A stretch of 64,000 nt of DNA from Novosphingobium taihuense (GCF_007830315.1 NZ_VLKJ01000002.1:186001-250000); one strand, 5' to 3'. Shown: positions 18,007-28,154, counted from the stretch's first letter. Translations and numbers: made by a program. The notes: generated by a model not told the origin, from the sequence alone.

Positions 18007-19989
18007 TCAGCTGGCGATGCGCACCGGGGATTCGCCCAAGGCACGCCGACTGCGGGCAAGATGGGCAACAAATTCGTCGAGCGGCATGGGCTTGCCAAAC
18101 AGGAAGCCCTGCAGCTTGTGGCATCCTGCCTTGCGCAGCAGGTCGGCCTGCTCGTCGGTCTCGACGCCTTCGGCGATCACCCGCATGTCGAGCCCGCATG
18201 CCAGCATGATTGCGCCAGACACCAGCATCGCGGCCTTGCTGCCGGGGCTGAGGCCGATGAGCAGGGACTTGTCGATCTTGATGTGGCTGAAGCCATAGCT
18301 GCGCAGGTAATGGATACTGGTGAAGCCGGTGCCGAAATCGTCGAGCGCAATCGATAGCCCCCGGCTCTTGAACGTCTCCACGGCGCGGACGACGCGTTCC
18401 GGATTGGCGAGCAGGTAGCCCTCGGTGATCTCGAACTGCAGCCGGTGAGGCGGAAACTGCGTCTGTTCGAGCACATGGGCGACTTGCCGTTCGAAATGGG
18501 CATCGCGGAACTGGGCGGGGCTGACATTCACGCTCAACCGCAGATTGCCGAGCGGGGCGATATCGCGGCAGGCGCGTTCGAGCACGAACATGCCGAGCGG
18601 GTGGATCTGGCCAGTAGCTTCGGCGATCTCGATGAACTCGTCAGGTGGCAGGGGGCCTTCGAGACGGCGCGGCCAACGCAGCAGCGCCTCTACCGCCACG
18701 ACTTCGCCCGTCTTCGCATCGACCTCGGGCTGGTAATGGACTTCGAATTCGCCGCTCGACAGCCCGCGCCCGATCTGCGCCTCGACCGCCAGGCGGTGCA
18801 GGCGGCCCTCGTCGAAGGTCGGGTTGTAGACCGCGATCTGGCCTTTGCCCTGCGTCTTGGCGTGATACATCGCCGTATCGGCGCGGCGCAGAAGTTCTCG
18901 TGGATTGGCGGAATCGTCGGTGTTTGAGGCGATGCCGATGCTGGCACCAACCTGCAGCACGTGGCGTTCGACCACGACCGGGAGCGAGACTTCCTCGAGC
19001 AAGGTGGCGGCAAGCGTCAGGGCTCTGGCTTCGGCTCCGGGCGCATCGACCACCACGGCAAACTCGTCACCACCGATGCGGGCAAGCCGGGCTTCGAGCG
19101 GGCAATGCTGGTTCAGCCGGATGCAGATGCTGCGGATCAGTGCGTCACCCGCCTGATGGCCATGCTCGTCGTTGACCGCCTTGAAGCCGTCGAGATCGAT
19201 GAAGATCAGTGCAAGCGTGTCGTACGCGAGATCGGAGCGGGCCTCGAGCCGGTCCAGCCGCGTGAGCAATTCGCGGCGGTTGGGCAGTCCGCTCAGCGGA
19301 TCGCTGAAGGCGATGCGGCGGTTTTCCTCGGAGAGCTTTTCGGTTTCGCGCTGGCGGATGCGCAAGTGGCGCTGCGAGCGGATCAGCGCGGAAAACGACA
19401 GGTTGTAGCGATGCGTGACCACGACCATGCCCACGGCAACGATGCACAGCACGATCGACTGGGACAGCATCTGCCAGTCATCGACCCACGAGAAGTAGAA
19501 GACGAACGAAGCCGTGCTGACCAGCGCCACGCGCATGGCGGCGGCGCGCAAGGTCATCAGGCAGAACACCGTGCTGACTTCGGTCAGTGCGAGGAAGAAG
19601 GTGAGATTGGCACGGGTATAGCCGCTGCCATCCTGGAAAACCCACATGCACCATGCCTCGAACGCCACGGTCATGATGACCGCAAGGTTGCAGGTGCGCT
19701 TCAGATAGCTGTCGATCTGCGCGTCCGTCAGCCTTGCCGGATCGCTCTGGCGCCACCACCAGACCGCCCGCCAGATGGCGATGCTGCAGATGAACAGCGG
19801 GGTGACGAAGGTCTTGAAGAGCAGGTTTGCGTCGAAGAACGAGACCGTGATCGCCACCGCATTGCACACGAGAATCGCGTAGAGCAGCGGCATGTGAACC
19901 GAAAACGAGCGGAATTGCGCGCGGGAAAGCTCGGCATCGCTGGTGTCCAGCTTGAAGAAGTCCCGCGTCCTGCGCATTGGCCAAAACAT
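18007..19989 (-). CDS. Membrane-bound GGDEF-EAL cyclic-di-GMP enzyme
   Basis: A 660-residue protein. The N-terminal 200 residues hold about five or six membrane segments. Next come a GGDEF domain with an intact signature at 306-310 (ARIGGDEFAVVV) and an EAL domain starting with the intact EAL at 434-436. It could make and break cyclic-di-GMP; which activity wins cannot be read here. It is convergent with the esterase gene and shows no obvious link to the catabolic genes. An internal ATG five codons in is an alternative start. Confidence 0.92.
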   Translation of the reverse strand: MFWPMRRTRDFFKLDTSDAELSRAQFRSFSVHMPLLYAILVCNAVAITVSFFDANLLFKTFVTPLFICSIAIWRAVWWWRQSDPARLTDAQIDSYLKRTCNLAVIMTVAFEAWCMWVFQDGSGYTRANLTFFLALTEVSTVFCLMTLRAAAMRVALVSTASFVFYFSWVDDWQMLSQSIVLCIVAVGMVVVTHRYNLSFSALIRSQRHLRIRQRETEKLSEENRRIAFSDPLSGLPNRRELLTRLDRLEARSDLAYDTLALIFIDLDGFKAVNDEHGHQAGDALIRSICIRLNQHCPLEARLARIGGDEFAVVVDAPGAEARALTLAATLLEEVSLPVVVERHVLQVGASIGIASNTDDSANPRELLRRADTAMYHAKTQGKGQIAVYNPTFDEGRLHRLAVEAQIGRGLSSGEFEVHYQPEVDAKTGEVVAVEALLRWPRRLEGPLPPDEFIEIAEATGQIHPLGMFVLERACRDIAPLGNLRLSVNVSPAQFRDAHFERQVAHVLEQTQFPPHRLQFEITEGYLLANPERVVRAVETFKSRGLSIALDDFGTGFTSIHYLRSYGFSHIKIDKSLLIGLSPGSKAAMLVSGAIMLACGLDMRVIAEGVETDEQADLLRKAGCHKLQGFLFGKPMPLDEFVAHLARSRRALGESPVRIAS

Positions 19990-20077
19990 CCGCCGGGAGA
20001 AGTTACACCCCGGTTAAGATACGGACAATTATCGTTTTTTTCTAAAAATATGCTGCCAAGGCGACGCGTAGATTCCC

Positions 20078-20794
20078 TTAGCGGTTCTGCGGCTTCAGCA
20101 GGAAAACGACATAGCCCTTGAACTGTGGCTGGCTTTCGAGGCCGGGTGGCGCCTGCCACTCTCCGCCTTCGACGAGAGCGACCCGGAACGGGATCGGGAA
20201 GCCTTGCATCTTCGCGAAATAAGCCTCGTATCCCGGGATGGTGGAGCGAGCCTGATAGGTCTGGACGACGACCTCGTCGACCGTTCCGGCAAGCTGCGCC
20301 AAGGCTTGCGGATCGCCGTGGGCGCTCCAGTCCATCAGGCCGGTGATCGAGAGGCGCAGGTCCGCGGGCAAGCGGGCGCGCAAGTCCTTGAGGAACGCGG
20401 CGTAATTCCCAAGGCCGCGGGTGGAGGCATCGAAATCGACCTGCAGGCCTGCGACATCGTTGCCCGCCGCGCGCCATTTGGCCAGGTTGGCAAGGATCGC
20501 GGCGCGGGTGGCGTCTGTCCAGTCCAGCCGCTCGGCCCGCACCACCAGCCACAGCGTGCGGCCGGGCAGACGCGGGGTGCCCATGCGCAAGGGGTGGAGC
20601 CGCGCCGCGCCTTCGCGCCGCACTTCGCCATCGAGCAGGTAGACGGTCTTCGCCTTGATCTGCGGCGAGGGATGGACGCCAGGCCAGACGAACACCGCCC
20701 CTGCCGTTTCGGCCTGCACACGGGGTGCTTGCGCCTGCCGTTCGCACGACGCGAGCAGCAGCAATGCAGGCAGGATCGGAGCGCGCCAGTTCAC
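20078..20794 (-). CDS. DUF3142-type probable lipoprotein
   Basis: A 238-residue protein beginning at GTG 20794, which overlaps the stop of the upstream gene (GTGA). A short hydrophobic leader ends in LLLLASC, a lipobox. The body has a TIM-barrel-like pattern (GLQVDFDASTRG, LRLSITGLMDW, DEVVVQTYQ) seen in DUF3142 proteins. The function is unknown; the barrel and acidic residues suggest a hydrolase-like fold. It forms a two-gene operon with the 710-residue exported protein before it. Confidence 0.72.
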   Translation of the reverse strand: MNWRAPILPALLLLASCERQAQAPRVQAETAGAVFVWPGVHPSPQIKAKTVYLLDGEVRREGAARLHPLRMGTPRLPGRTLWLVVRAERLDWTDATRAAILANLAKWRAAGNDVAGLQVDFDASTRGLGNYAAFLKDLRARLPADLRLSITGLMDWSAHGDPQALAQLAGTVDEVVVQTYQARSTIPGYEAYFAKMQGFPIPFRVALVEGGEWQAPPGLESQPQFKGYVVFLLKPQNR

Positions 20795-22923
20795 CAGTAA
20801 AAGCGCAGCGCCTTGGCCCACTGGCTTTGCGGGTAGCGCTTCTTCAGCTCGTCATACCAGCCCTTGCGCACGGCCAGCGGCGCCTGCGCGGCTTCGAGTT
20901 CTGCCGTGGAGCGGGCAGGCCCTGCGCAACCGTTGTAGCCCGCAGGCGCATAGCAGCGCACCGCGCGGTAGAGCGCATAGGCGCGCAGGTCCGCCGGGGC
21001 TGCCTTGTCGGCAATGATCGCGGCATAGATCGCATCGCGATAGCTGGACTTACCGGGGAAGAGGTCTGTCCCCTTCCCCAGCACGTTTGCGCCATCGCCG
21101 GGCGTATGCAGGGCAAACCCATCAAACCCGTTCAAGCGCCAGAAATCGCCGAGGCACAGGCGGGCGCGCTGGTCTGCGGGATTGCGGGCGAGCGTGGCGG
21201 CAGTCTGCGCGATTGCGGGGCAGGCGAAGCCATCGGACCACTGGCCCTTGGTGAACAGGCCGACCGGCACCTTGTCCTGCTGGGCAAAACCCCACAGGCC
21301 TCCGTCGGAATTTGCTTCGCCGGGCACCAGCGCCACGTCGCGCGTGAAATCGGCAAAGGCCCCGCGCGTCAGGTCCTTGTGCAGCAGCGAGAACCGCGCA
21401 ACGTCGCGCTCATGGCCTGATCGCGAGGCATCCTCCGCGCTCGCGCGCAGGATCGCGGGGCTGGCCACCGTCTGCAGCAGCACCTCGCGGATCGACTGCT
21501 CCTGCACCGGCGATCCGGGGTCGAAGACCTGATCCACCCGGCCATCCTTCTGCCAGCGCAGGGCAAGGCCGAGTTCGGCGAGCGGCCGCTGGTGGAACGG
21601 GCTGGCCGCGCCGATCAGCTCACGCCAGAACCCGGCCTCGTTGGGATCGCGCAGCGCGGAAAGTGCCTGCCCGCGCACGAACTGGCGGCTGAAGGCCAGA
21701 GGCGTCATCCCCTGCGCCTTCGCAGCATCGGGCAGGAGAGCAAGGATCGGTTTCGCGTTCTCGCCCGCGTAGGTGATCCGGGTTGCTTCCAGCAGACCAT
21801 ATAGATCGGGATATGAGGCCAGCAGCGGCTTGTGCGCGGCAAGGTCGGCGGCGGAAAGCCCCACCGCCGGCCCGTCATAGACCGGGCGCATCTTCTTCAT
21901 GTCGGCCAGCGCCAGCAGCAGTGGCGCCTTGCCCTGCTTTGCCACAACAGCTGCCGCATCCTCACGATCTAGCAGCTTGCGGTCGATTTCCTCGGCCAGC
22001 TGGGCCGCTGCGACGCTGGAGGCGGGCGTTGCCTTCAGCATCGCCTCATATGTGCCGACCAGCGTATCGATATCGCCGCCCATCCACGCCACGCGCCGCT
22101 TCAGACCTTGCGCCGATGCGGCATAGCGCCCCTTGGGATAAGCGGCGAGGTAGGCATCGATCGCCTTGGCCGCCGCGCTCAGCGCTGCCCGGTCAACCTT
22201 GTCCGGCCCGGCAAAATCGCCCCATTCATCAAGCGACGTCGCCGCCGCACGGCGCAGGCCGGTGCGGATCGGCATGTAGCGCGCCGTCTCGACAATCCAC
22301 GGATTGCCCGCCTTCTCCAGCGCGGCAAAGCCCGCCTCCGCCGCCGCATAGTCCGCCTTGTGGAAGGCATCGGCGGCTTTCAGATAGGCAAGGAACGCGC
22401 CGCCCTGCTTGCTGGCTATGGCCGCGTCGTTCCACTCACCCTCATGGCAGCCTGCCGTGGCGCGCAAGGCAGTCAGCGCCGCCCGTTCTCCCGCCGGAAC
22501 ACCCTTGTCTGCCGTCAGCGCCTCAAGAAAATCGCCACTGCCCGCCTCAGCCTCGGTGCATTTCTTCTCGTCATACTCGGGCTCGGCAACCTCCGGCTCC
22601 GGCCAGAGCGAGGCGCGCAGGCCCTCCCACGAAAGGAACACCTTGCCGAACTGCGGATCGTTGGGATCAATCTTCGCAGCGGCTGGCAATGTCGCACCCG
22701 GCTGCACGCTCTGCATCAGCATGACCATGTTGATGCGCGTATCGTTGCCCGGGCTGATCAGCGCGCGGCCTGCGCAGTCATACTCCAGCGCGCCCAGCTG
22801 CCAGCCAGGATAGCACGAGGTATCGGCACAGGCCCACAGCGCAGTGCCTATACCAAGGCTGCCGAGCGCCAATGCGCCAGCGGTGGTGAGGACGGGATGC
22901 TTGGCAAACAGGCGCTTGATCAT
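20791..22923 (-). CDS. Large exported protein of unknown function
   Basis: A 710-residue protein. A basic start and hydrophobic stretch (VLTTAGALALGSLGIGTALWA) form a signal or anchor, followed by a Cys-rich segment (ACADTSCYPGW) and then a long Ala-rich helical body resembling tetratricopeptide solenoids. I did not recognise a catalytic motif. ATG 22923 is chosen; a GTG at 22932 is in frame. Translational coupling to the DUF3142 lipoprotein suggests an envelope complex. Confidence 0.7.
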   Translation of the reverse strand: MIKRLFAKHPVLTTAGALALGSLGIGTALWACADTSCYPGWQLGALEYDCAGRALISPGNDTRINMVMLMQSVQPGATLPAAAKIDPNDPQFGKVFLSWEGLRASLWPEPEVAEPEYDEKKCTEAEAGSGDFLEALTADKGVPAGERAALTALRATAGCHEGEWNDAAIASKQGGAFLAYLKAADAFHKADYAAAEAGFAALEKAGNPWIVETARYMPIRTGLRRAAATSLDEWGDFAGPDKVDRAALSAAAKAIDAYLAAYPKGRYAASAQGLKRRVAWMGGDIDTLVGTYEAMLKATPASSVAAAQLAEEIDRKLLDREDAAAVVAKQGKAPLLLALADMKKMRPVYDGPAVGLSAADLAAHKPLLASYPDLYGLLEATRITYAGENAKPILALLPDAAKAQGMTPLAFSRQFVRGQALSALRDPNEAGFWRELIGAASPFHQRPLAELGLALRWQKDGRVDQVFDPGSPVQEQSIREVLLQTVASPAILRASAEDASRSGHERDVARFSLLHKDLTRGAFADFTRDVALVPGEANSDGGLWGFAQQDKVPVGLFTKGQWSDGFACPAIAQTAATLARNPADQRARLCLGDFWRLNGFDGFALHTPGDGANVLGKGTDLFPGKSSYRDAIYAAIIADKAAPADLRAYALYRAVRCYAPAGYNGCAGPARSTAELEAAQAPLAVRKGWYDELKKRYPQSQWAKALRFYW

Positions 22924-22977
22924 GCGCGGCACGGTGGCGCAACCGCCCCCTCGCGCGCAATGGGCTTCATCACATTG

Positions 22978-24636
22978 TCACACCATTTCCGCCACCCGCG
23001 TCTCTGCCGGGGCCAGTGGCGGCAGGCCCCGGATCACGTCGGCGATCTTCTCGGCGATCACGATCGTAGGGGCATTGGTGTTGCCCCCGATCAGCGTCGG
23101 CATGACCGAGGCATCGATCACGCGCAGGCCTTCCAGCCCGATCACCTTGCAGTCCTTGTCGACCACGGCCAGCGGATCGTCCGCCGTGCCCATCCTGGCG
23201 GTGCCGACGGGGTGGTAGATCGTCTCGCCCTTCGCCCGCACCCATGCGTCGATGTCCGCGTCGGACTCGACATGTGCCCCCGGCCAGATCTCCTCGCCGC
23301 GATAGGGGGCCAGTGCCTCCTGCCCTGCGACCTCGCGCGCGATGCGGATGCCTTCGCGCACCACGCGGCGATCCTCCTCGGCGGCGAGGAAGTTGGTGAG
23401 GATCGAGGGATCGGCATAGGGATCGGTGCTGGAAAGCGAGACGCGGCCCCGGCTTTCCGGGCGCAGCTGGCAGACGTGGAAGGTGAAGCCATCGCGCTTG
23501 GCCTGGACCTTGGCATGTTCCTGCATGATCGCGATGACGAAGTGGATCTGCAGGTCCGGCCGGTCCAGATCGGGCCGCGATTTGAGGAAGGCCCCCGCTT
23601 CCAGCCCGTTCTGCCGCCCGGTGCCCTTGCCGGTCAGCAGATATTGCAGTCCCACCTTCAGTTGCCCCAGACCCTTGATCTCGTTGTAGAGCGAGATCGG
23701 CTGCGTGCAGGCCCAGTTGAGCGTGACGTCGAGATGGTCCTGCAGGTTGGCGCCCACGCCCTTCAGCGCATGGACCGGCGTGACGCCCTTGGCCCGCAGC
23801 GCCAGCGGATCGCCTATCCCTGAAAGCTGGAGGATCTGCGGAGACTGGAATGCGCCTGCACAGAGCAGCACTTCACGCTTCGCATCAGCGCGGTTCACGG
23901 GCTTGCCCTGCCCGAGAGAATACTCGACGCCCGTGGCGCGCCCGTTCTCGACGACGATGCGGTGGACCCGCGCGCCGGTCACCACGGCAAGGTTGCTGCG
24001 CTTGCCCGCGATCGGCGCGAGGTAGCCGCGCGCCGCACTCCAGCGCTGGCCATCGTTGATGGTCAACTGGTAGCGGCCGAAGCCTTCCTGATCCGCCCCG
24101 TTGAAATCGGGCGTCACCTTGTGTCCGGCCTGCCGCCCCGCCTCGATCACGCCGCGATAGAGCGGGTGATCCGAATTCTCCCCCCAGTTGACCTTGAGCG
24201 GACCACCGGTGCCGTGGAACTGGTCCGCGCCGCCCGAATAATCCTCGGCCTTGCGGAAATAGGGGAGGACATCGGCATAGGACCAGCCATCCAGCCCCAT
24301 CTGCCGCCACTGGTCATAATCGCGGGCGTGGCCGCGGATATAGACCATGCCGTTGATCGCCGAAGATCCGCCAAGGCCCTTGCCCCGTGGATGCCACATG
24401 CGGCGATTGTCCATGTGGGGCTCCTCTTCCGACCAGAAGCCCCAGTTGTGCTTGCTCTTCTGCTTGATCAGCGTGCCCACGCCCGCCGGCATACGCACCA
24501 GCACCGAGGTGTTGCGCCCGCCCGCCTCAAGCAGGAGCACGCGCACGTGGGGGTCTTCGGTCAACCGTGCGGCCAGCACGGATCCGGCACTGCCCGCGCC
24601 AATCACGATATAGTCGAACGCGCCTTCGGCCATCAT
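22978..24636 (-). CDS. GMC-family FAD alcohol dehydrogenase (choline dehydrogenase-like)
   Basis: A 552-residue glucose-methanol-choline oxidoreductase. The FAD motif YIVIGAGSAGSVLAARL is at about residues 9-25, then GKGLGGSSAINGMVYIRG (GMC signature) and a C-terminal HPVGTARMG with the catalytic His followed by VIGLEGLRVIDASVMP. Such enzymes oxidise primary or secondary alcohols to aldehydes or ketones and pass electrons to a quinone or oxygen. It is monocistronic and divergent from the GH67 gene. Confidence 0.92.
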   Translation of the reverse strand: MMAEGAFDYIVIGAGSAGSVLAARLTEDPHVRVLLLEAGGRNTSVLVRMPAGVGTLIKQKSKHNWGFWSEEEPHMDNRRMWHPRGKGLGGSSAINGMVYIRGHARDYDQWRQMGLDGWSYADVLPYFRKAEDYSGGADQFHGTGGPLKVNWGENSDHPLYRGVIEAGRQAGHKVTPDFNGADQEGFGRYQLTINDGQRWSAARGYLAPIAGKRSNLAVVTGARVHRIVVENGRATGVEYSLGQGKPVNRADAKREVLLCAGAFQSPQILQLSGIGDPLALRAKGVTPVHALKGVGANLQDHLDVTLNWACTQPISLYNEIKGLGQLKVGLQYLLTGKGTGRQNGLEAGAFLKSRPDLDRPDLQIHFVIAIMQEHAKVQAKRDGFTFHVCQLRPESRGRVSLSSTDPYADPSILTNFLAAEEDRRVVREGIRIAREVAGQEALAPYRGEEIWPGAHVESDADIDAWVRAKGETIYHPVGTARMGTADDPLAVVDKDCKVIGLEGLRVIDASVMPTLIGGNTNAPTIVIAEKIADVIRGLPPLAPAETRVAEMV

Positions 24637-24775
24637 CCACCTGTCCCGATTCCGCGTTGCTCGCGGCTTTGCTTACACAGGGGTAATTAAGCGCACGGTT
24701 AAAAGCAAGGGCGAGCGTTGCCAATGCGGCAGCATGTTGATACCGCTACCATTCAACGATTTGAAGAGGATGCCG

Positions 24776-26803
24776 ATGTTCCGCACCCTGCGCCGGATGG
24801 CCGTGGGCCTGCTGCTGGCCATGGCGGTGGCAGGCCCTGCCCATGCGGATGACGGCTACCGCCTGTGGTTGGGCTCCGCGGGCGGCAACGCAAGCGTTAC
24901 GGTGGAAGGCAACAGCCCCACGCTCATCCTCGCCGCCGATGAACTGCGCCGCGCCCTGCCCGCCAATACGCCGCCGATCCGCCTTGCACGCGTCAAGGAT
25001 GCTGGCCTCGGCAACGAAGGCTATGCCGTGCGGCGCAGCGGCAGCACGCTGGTCATCAACGGGCAGACCGACGTCGCCGTGCTCTACGGTGCCTTCGCGC
25101 TGATCCGCCATGTCCGCAGCGGCGGCGATCCGGCGCAAGCGAGCCTGCGCTCCACGCCGCGCGTGGCCCTGCGCCTGCTCAACCACTGGGACAATCTCGA
25201 TGGCTCGGTCGAGCGCGGCTATGCCGGGCAATCGCTGTGGGACTGGTGGACGCTGCCCGACTACCGTGACCCGCGCTACACCGACTACGCCCGCGCCAAC
25301 GCCTCGATCGGCGTGAACGGCACCGTGCTCAACAACGTCAACGCCAAGGCGGAAAGCCTCTCCGCGCCCTATATCGCCAAGGCCGCGGCGCTGGCCGATG
25401 TGTTCCGCCCGTGGGGCATCCGCGTCTATCTCTCGGCCCGCTTTTCCGCCCCCATCGAACTGGGCGGCCTCAAGACGGCTGACCCGCGCGATCCCGCCGT
25501 CGCCGCATGGTGGCAGGCCAAGGCTGACGAGATCTATCGCGCCATTCCCGATTTCGGCGGCTTCCTCGTCAAGGCCAACAGCGAAGGCCAGCCGGGGCCC
25601 CGCGATTATGGCGCCAGCCATGCCGATGGCGCGAACATGCTGGCCGCAGCGGTAAAGCCCCACGGCGGCGTGATCCTGTGGCGTGCCTTCGTTTATGCCG
25701 ACAGCGACCCGACCGACCGGGCAAAACAGGCCTATGCCGAGTTCCAGCCGCTCGACGGCCAGTTCGCCAGCAACGTGATCGTGCAGGTCAAGAACGGCCC
25801 GATCGATTTCCAGCCGCGCGAACCGGTCCACCCGCTGTTCGGCGCGATGCCGCGCACCCGCCTTGCTGCCGAGTTCCAGATCACCAAGGAATACCTCGGC
25901 TTTGCCACCCACCTCGCCTACCTCGGCCCGCTGTTTGCCGAAGCGCTCGATACGCCAACCGGACATGTGACCCAGGGCAATGAAGCGGGCCAGACCGTCG
26001 CCGATACCCTTACCGCTGTCTCAGGCGTGTCCAACATCGGGCGTGACCGGGACTGGACTGGCAGCACATTCAATCAGGCGAACTGGTACGCTTTCGGCCG
26101 CCTCGCCTGGGACCCCACCCTGCCAGCGCAGGCCATCGCCCGCGAATGGGCGGCGCAGACCTTCGGCCCCGACGCCCGCGTGATCGACACCGCCAGCGCG
26201 ATGATGATGCGCTCGCGCGAGGCGGTGGTCGATTACACCGGCGCCTTCGGCCTTGCCCACCTTTTCAGCAGCGATCACCACTACGGCCCCGGCCCGTGGA
26301 TCGACGATCTGAAGCGCCCCGAATGGAACCCGGTCTATTACCACCGCGCCGATCGGAACGGCATCGGTTTTGATCGCACCCGGACCGGCAGCAACGCCAT
26401 CGCGCAATATGCGCCCGCCATCGCGGCAAGGCTTGCCCGCCCGGAAACCACCCCGCCCGAATTGCTGCTATGGTTCCACCATCTGCCGTGGGAGTGGCGC
26501 ATGGCCGATGGCCGCACCCTGTGGGAAGCCCTTGCCCGCCGCTATGACCGTGGAGTTGCGGAAGTGATGGCCATGCGCCGCGACTGGGCCACGCTGAAGG
26601 GCCGCGTCGATCCCGAACGCTGGGCCAAGGCCGATACCTACCTCGCCATCCAGACGCGGGAGGCGAAGTGGTGGCGCGATTCCAGCCTTGCCTACTGGAC
26701 CAGCCTGAACGGCCTGCCCCTGCCCCAAGGCATGGCCGCGCCCGAGCACGACCTTGCCTGGTACAAGGCGCAGCACTTCACCCACGTGCCGGGCGCGCCG
26801 TAG
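24776..26803 (+). CDS. GH67 alpha-glucuronidase
   Basis: A 675-residue exported enzyme. The start at 24776 has AAGAGG six bases before it and gives a signal peptide ending AVAGPAHA. The GH67 blocks are clear: RLLNHWDNLDGSVERGYAG, KANSEGQPGP with Glu270, QVKNGPIDFQPREP with Asp344, and QITKEYLG with Glu372, spaced like the catalytic Glu, Asp and Glu of known members. The family removes 4-O-methyl-glucuronic acid from xylo-oligosaccharides. No other xylan genes are nearby. A glucuronide conjugate substrate is conceivable but speculative. Confidence 0.93.
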   Translation: MFRTLRRMAVGLLLAMAVAGPAHADDGYRLWLGSAGGNASVTVEGNSPTLILAADELRRALPANTPPIRLARVKDAGLGNEGYAVRRSGSTLVINGQTDVAVLYGAFALIRHVRSGGDPAQASLRSTPRVALRLLNHWDNLDGSVERGYAGQSLWDWWTLPDYRDPRYTDYARANASIGVNGTVLNNVNAKAESLSAPYIAKAAALADVFRPWGIRVYLSARFSAPIELGGLKTADPRDPAVAAWWQAKADEIYRAIPDFGGFLVKANSEGQPGPRDYGASHADGANMLAAAVKPHGGVILWRAFVYADSDPTDRAKQAYAEFQPLDGQFASNVIVQVKNGPIDFQPREPVHPLFGAMPRTRLAAEFQITKEYLGFATHLAYLGPLFAEALDTPTGHVTQGNEAGQTVADTLTAVSGVSNIGRDRDWTGSTFNQANWYAFGRLAWDPTLPAQAIAREWAAQTFGPDARVIDTASAMMMRSREAVVDYTGAFGLAHLFSSDHHYGPGPWIDDLKRPEWNPVYYHRADRNGIGFDRTRTGSNAIAQYAPAIAARLARPETTPPELLLWFHHLPWEWRMADGRTLWEALARRYDRGVAEVMAMRRDWATLKGRVDPERWAKADTYLAIQTREAKWWRDSSLAYWTSLNGLPLPQGMAAPEHDLAWYKAQHFTHVPGAP

Positions 26804-26815
26804 TGTCGCTTCAGA

Positions 26816-27574
26816 TCAGAACGCGGTCGCCCCGCCGTCCACCACCATCGCGTGCCCGGTGACGAAGCTTGCTGCTGGCGAACACAGCCACACCACCGCC
26901 TCGGCAATCTCGCTGGCCTGTCCCATGCGCCCCATCGGCGTCATCCCGTCGATCAGCGCCTTCATTTCCGGGTTCTGCACCAGCGGCGCGGTCATCGGTG
27001 TTTCGATCACGCCGGGGCAGACCGCATTGACGCGGATGCCCGCCTTCGCCCAGCGCAGCGCACCGTGGCGGGCAAGGCCGACGACGCCGTGCTTCGCCGC
27101 AGTATAGGCAGGCTGCCCGCCATTGCCGACAAGGCCATTGATCGAGGCGGTGTTGACGATCGACCCGCCGCCATTCTGCAGCATCACCGCCGCTTCCTCG
27201 CGCATGCAGCGCATCACGCCCGACAGGTTGATCGCAATATCGCGCTCCCAGATCGCGTCGTCGTACTGGTCGTCGGTGATGCGGTTGATCCCGGCATTGT
27301 TGAACGCGCAGTCCAGACCGCCAAACGATGCGACCGTGGCCGCGACCATCGCCTTGACCTCTTCGGCATTGCTCACGTCGCAGCGCACGAAGGCGGCCTT
27401 GCCACCTGCCGCCTCGATCAGCGCGACGGTCTCTGCACCGCCCGCCTCGTTCACATCGCTGACCATCACGCTCGCGCCCGACCGCGCGAATGCCTCTGCC
27501 GCCGCGCGGCCGATGCCGCCGCCCGCGCCGGTCACCAGCGCCACCTTGCCATCGAGGCCGTAATTGATTGCCAT
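26816..27574 (-). CDS. SDR oxidoreductase
   Basis: A 252-residue classical SDR. TGAGGGIGRAA is at about residues 15-25, NNAGI, Ser in NTASINGLVG, YTAAK for Tyr-x3-Lys, and the C-terminal MVVDGG. It lies 22 bases after the NTF2-like gene on the same strand and likely shares its promoter. It belongs to the common NAD(P)-dependent alcohol dehydrogenase class; the substrate is not readable. Confidence 0.88.
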   Translation of the reverse strand: MAINYGLDGKVALVTGAGGGIGRAAAEAFARSGASVMVSDVNEAGGAETVALIEAAGGKAAFVRCDVSNAEEVKAMVAATVASFGGLDCAFNNAGINRITDDQYDDAIWERDIAINLSGVMRCMREEAAVMLQNGGGSIVNTASINGLVGNGGQPAYTAAKHGVVGLARHGALRWAKAGIRVNAVCPGVIETPMTAPLVQNPEMKALIDGMTPMGRMGQASEIAEAVVWLCSPAASFVTGHAMVVDGGATAF

Positions 27575-27596
27575 GTCTGGAATTCCCTTTCGAAGG

Positions 27597-28100
27597 TCAA
27601 GCGGCCGGCGCTTCAGCCAGCGCGATCACGGTGACGCTGCCGTCCTCGTCCACCTGCTCGGTCAGCATCGAGGTGACGCGGCTGACCGTCTCGACAATCC
27701 ACCAGCGCCCGTCGCGCTTTTCGTAGACGTCGTCATACTCCACCGCGAGGCGCACCACCTGGCGCGGGCCGGTGAGGATCGTGCGGAAATTGAGCGACCA
27801 CTTGCCCGTCGCCCGCGTCTCGCTCTCAAGCTCGATCTGCCAGTTGGTGGCGTGGTGGATATCATAGACCCCGCCGTTGCAGGCCATCTGCTGATAGATG
27901 GCGACGAAGGCATCGCGATCATCGAATTCGGGGAAGTTCTCATACGCGATGCGGATCTTGCCGGGCGCAAAGCAATCGCGCACATCCTCCACCTGCTTCA
28001 GGTCGCAGGCCCGCAAGTAGCGCGCCTTCAGCGCCCGGATCGCTTCCTTGTCCTCAAGCGCGGTCAGCCGCGCGGCGAGGTCTTCAAGGCTGATCGTCAT
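27597..28100 (-). CDS. NTF2-like/SnoaL-type protein
   Basis: A 167-residue protein of the bile-acid dehydratase/SnoaL_4-like size class. It has a typical opening (LEDKEAIRALKARYLRACD), a central FDDRDAFVAIYQQM and a C-terminal GRWWIVETVSRV strand. The ATG at 28100 is preceded by GGGAGA, which decides the start over an upstream in-frame codon. It is the first gene of a two-gene operon with an SDR, repeating the NTF2/SDR pairing seen elsewhere in the window. Confidence 0.78.
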   Translation of the reverse strand: MTISLEDLAARLTALEDKEAIRALKARYLRACDLKQVEDVRDCFAPGKIRIAYENFPEFDDRDAFVAIYQQMACNGGVYDIHHATNWQIELESETRATGKWSLNFRTILTGPRQVVRLAVEYDDVYEKRDGRWWIVETVSRVTSMLTEQVDEDGSVTVIALAEAPAA

Positions 28101-28154
28101 CACGGCTCTCCCACGCGAACCTTGCATGATTCGCTTTCGCACAAGCTATAGGGA

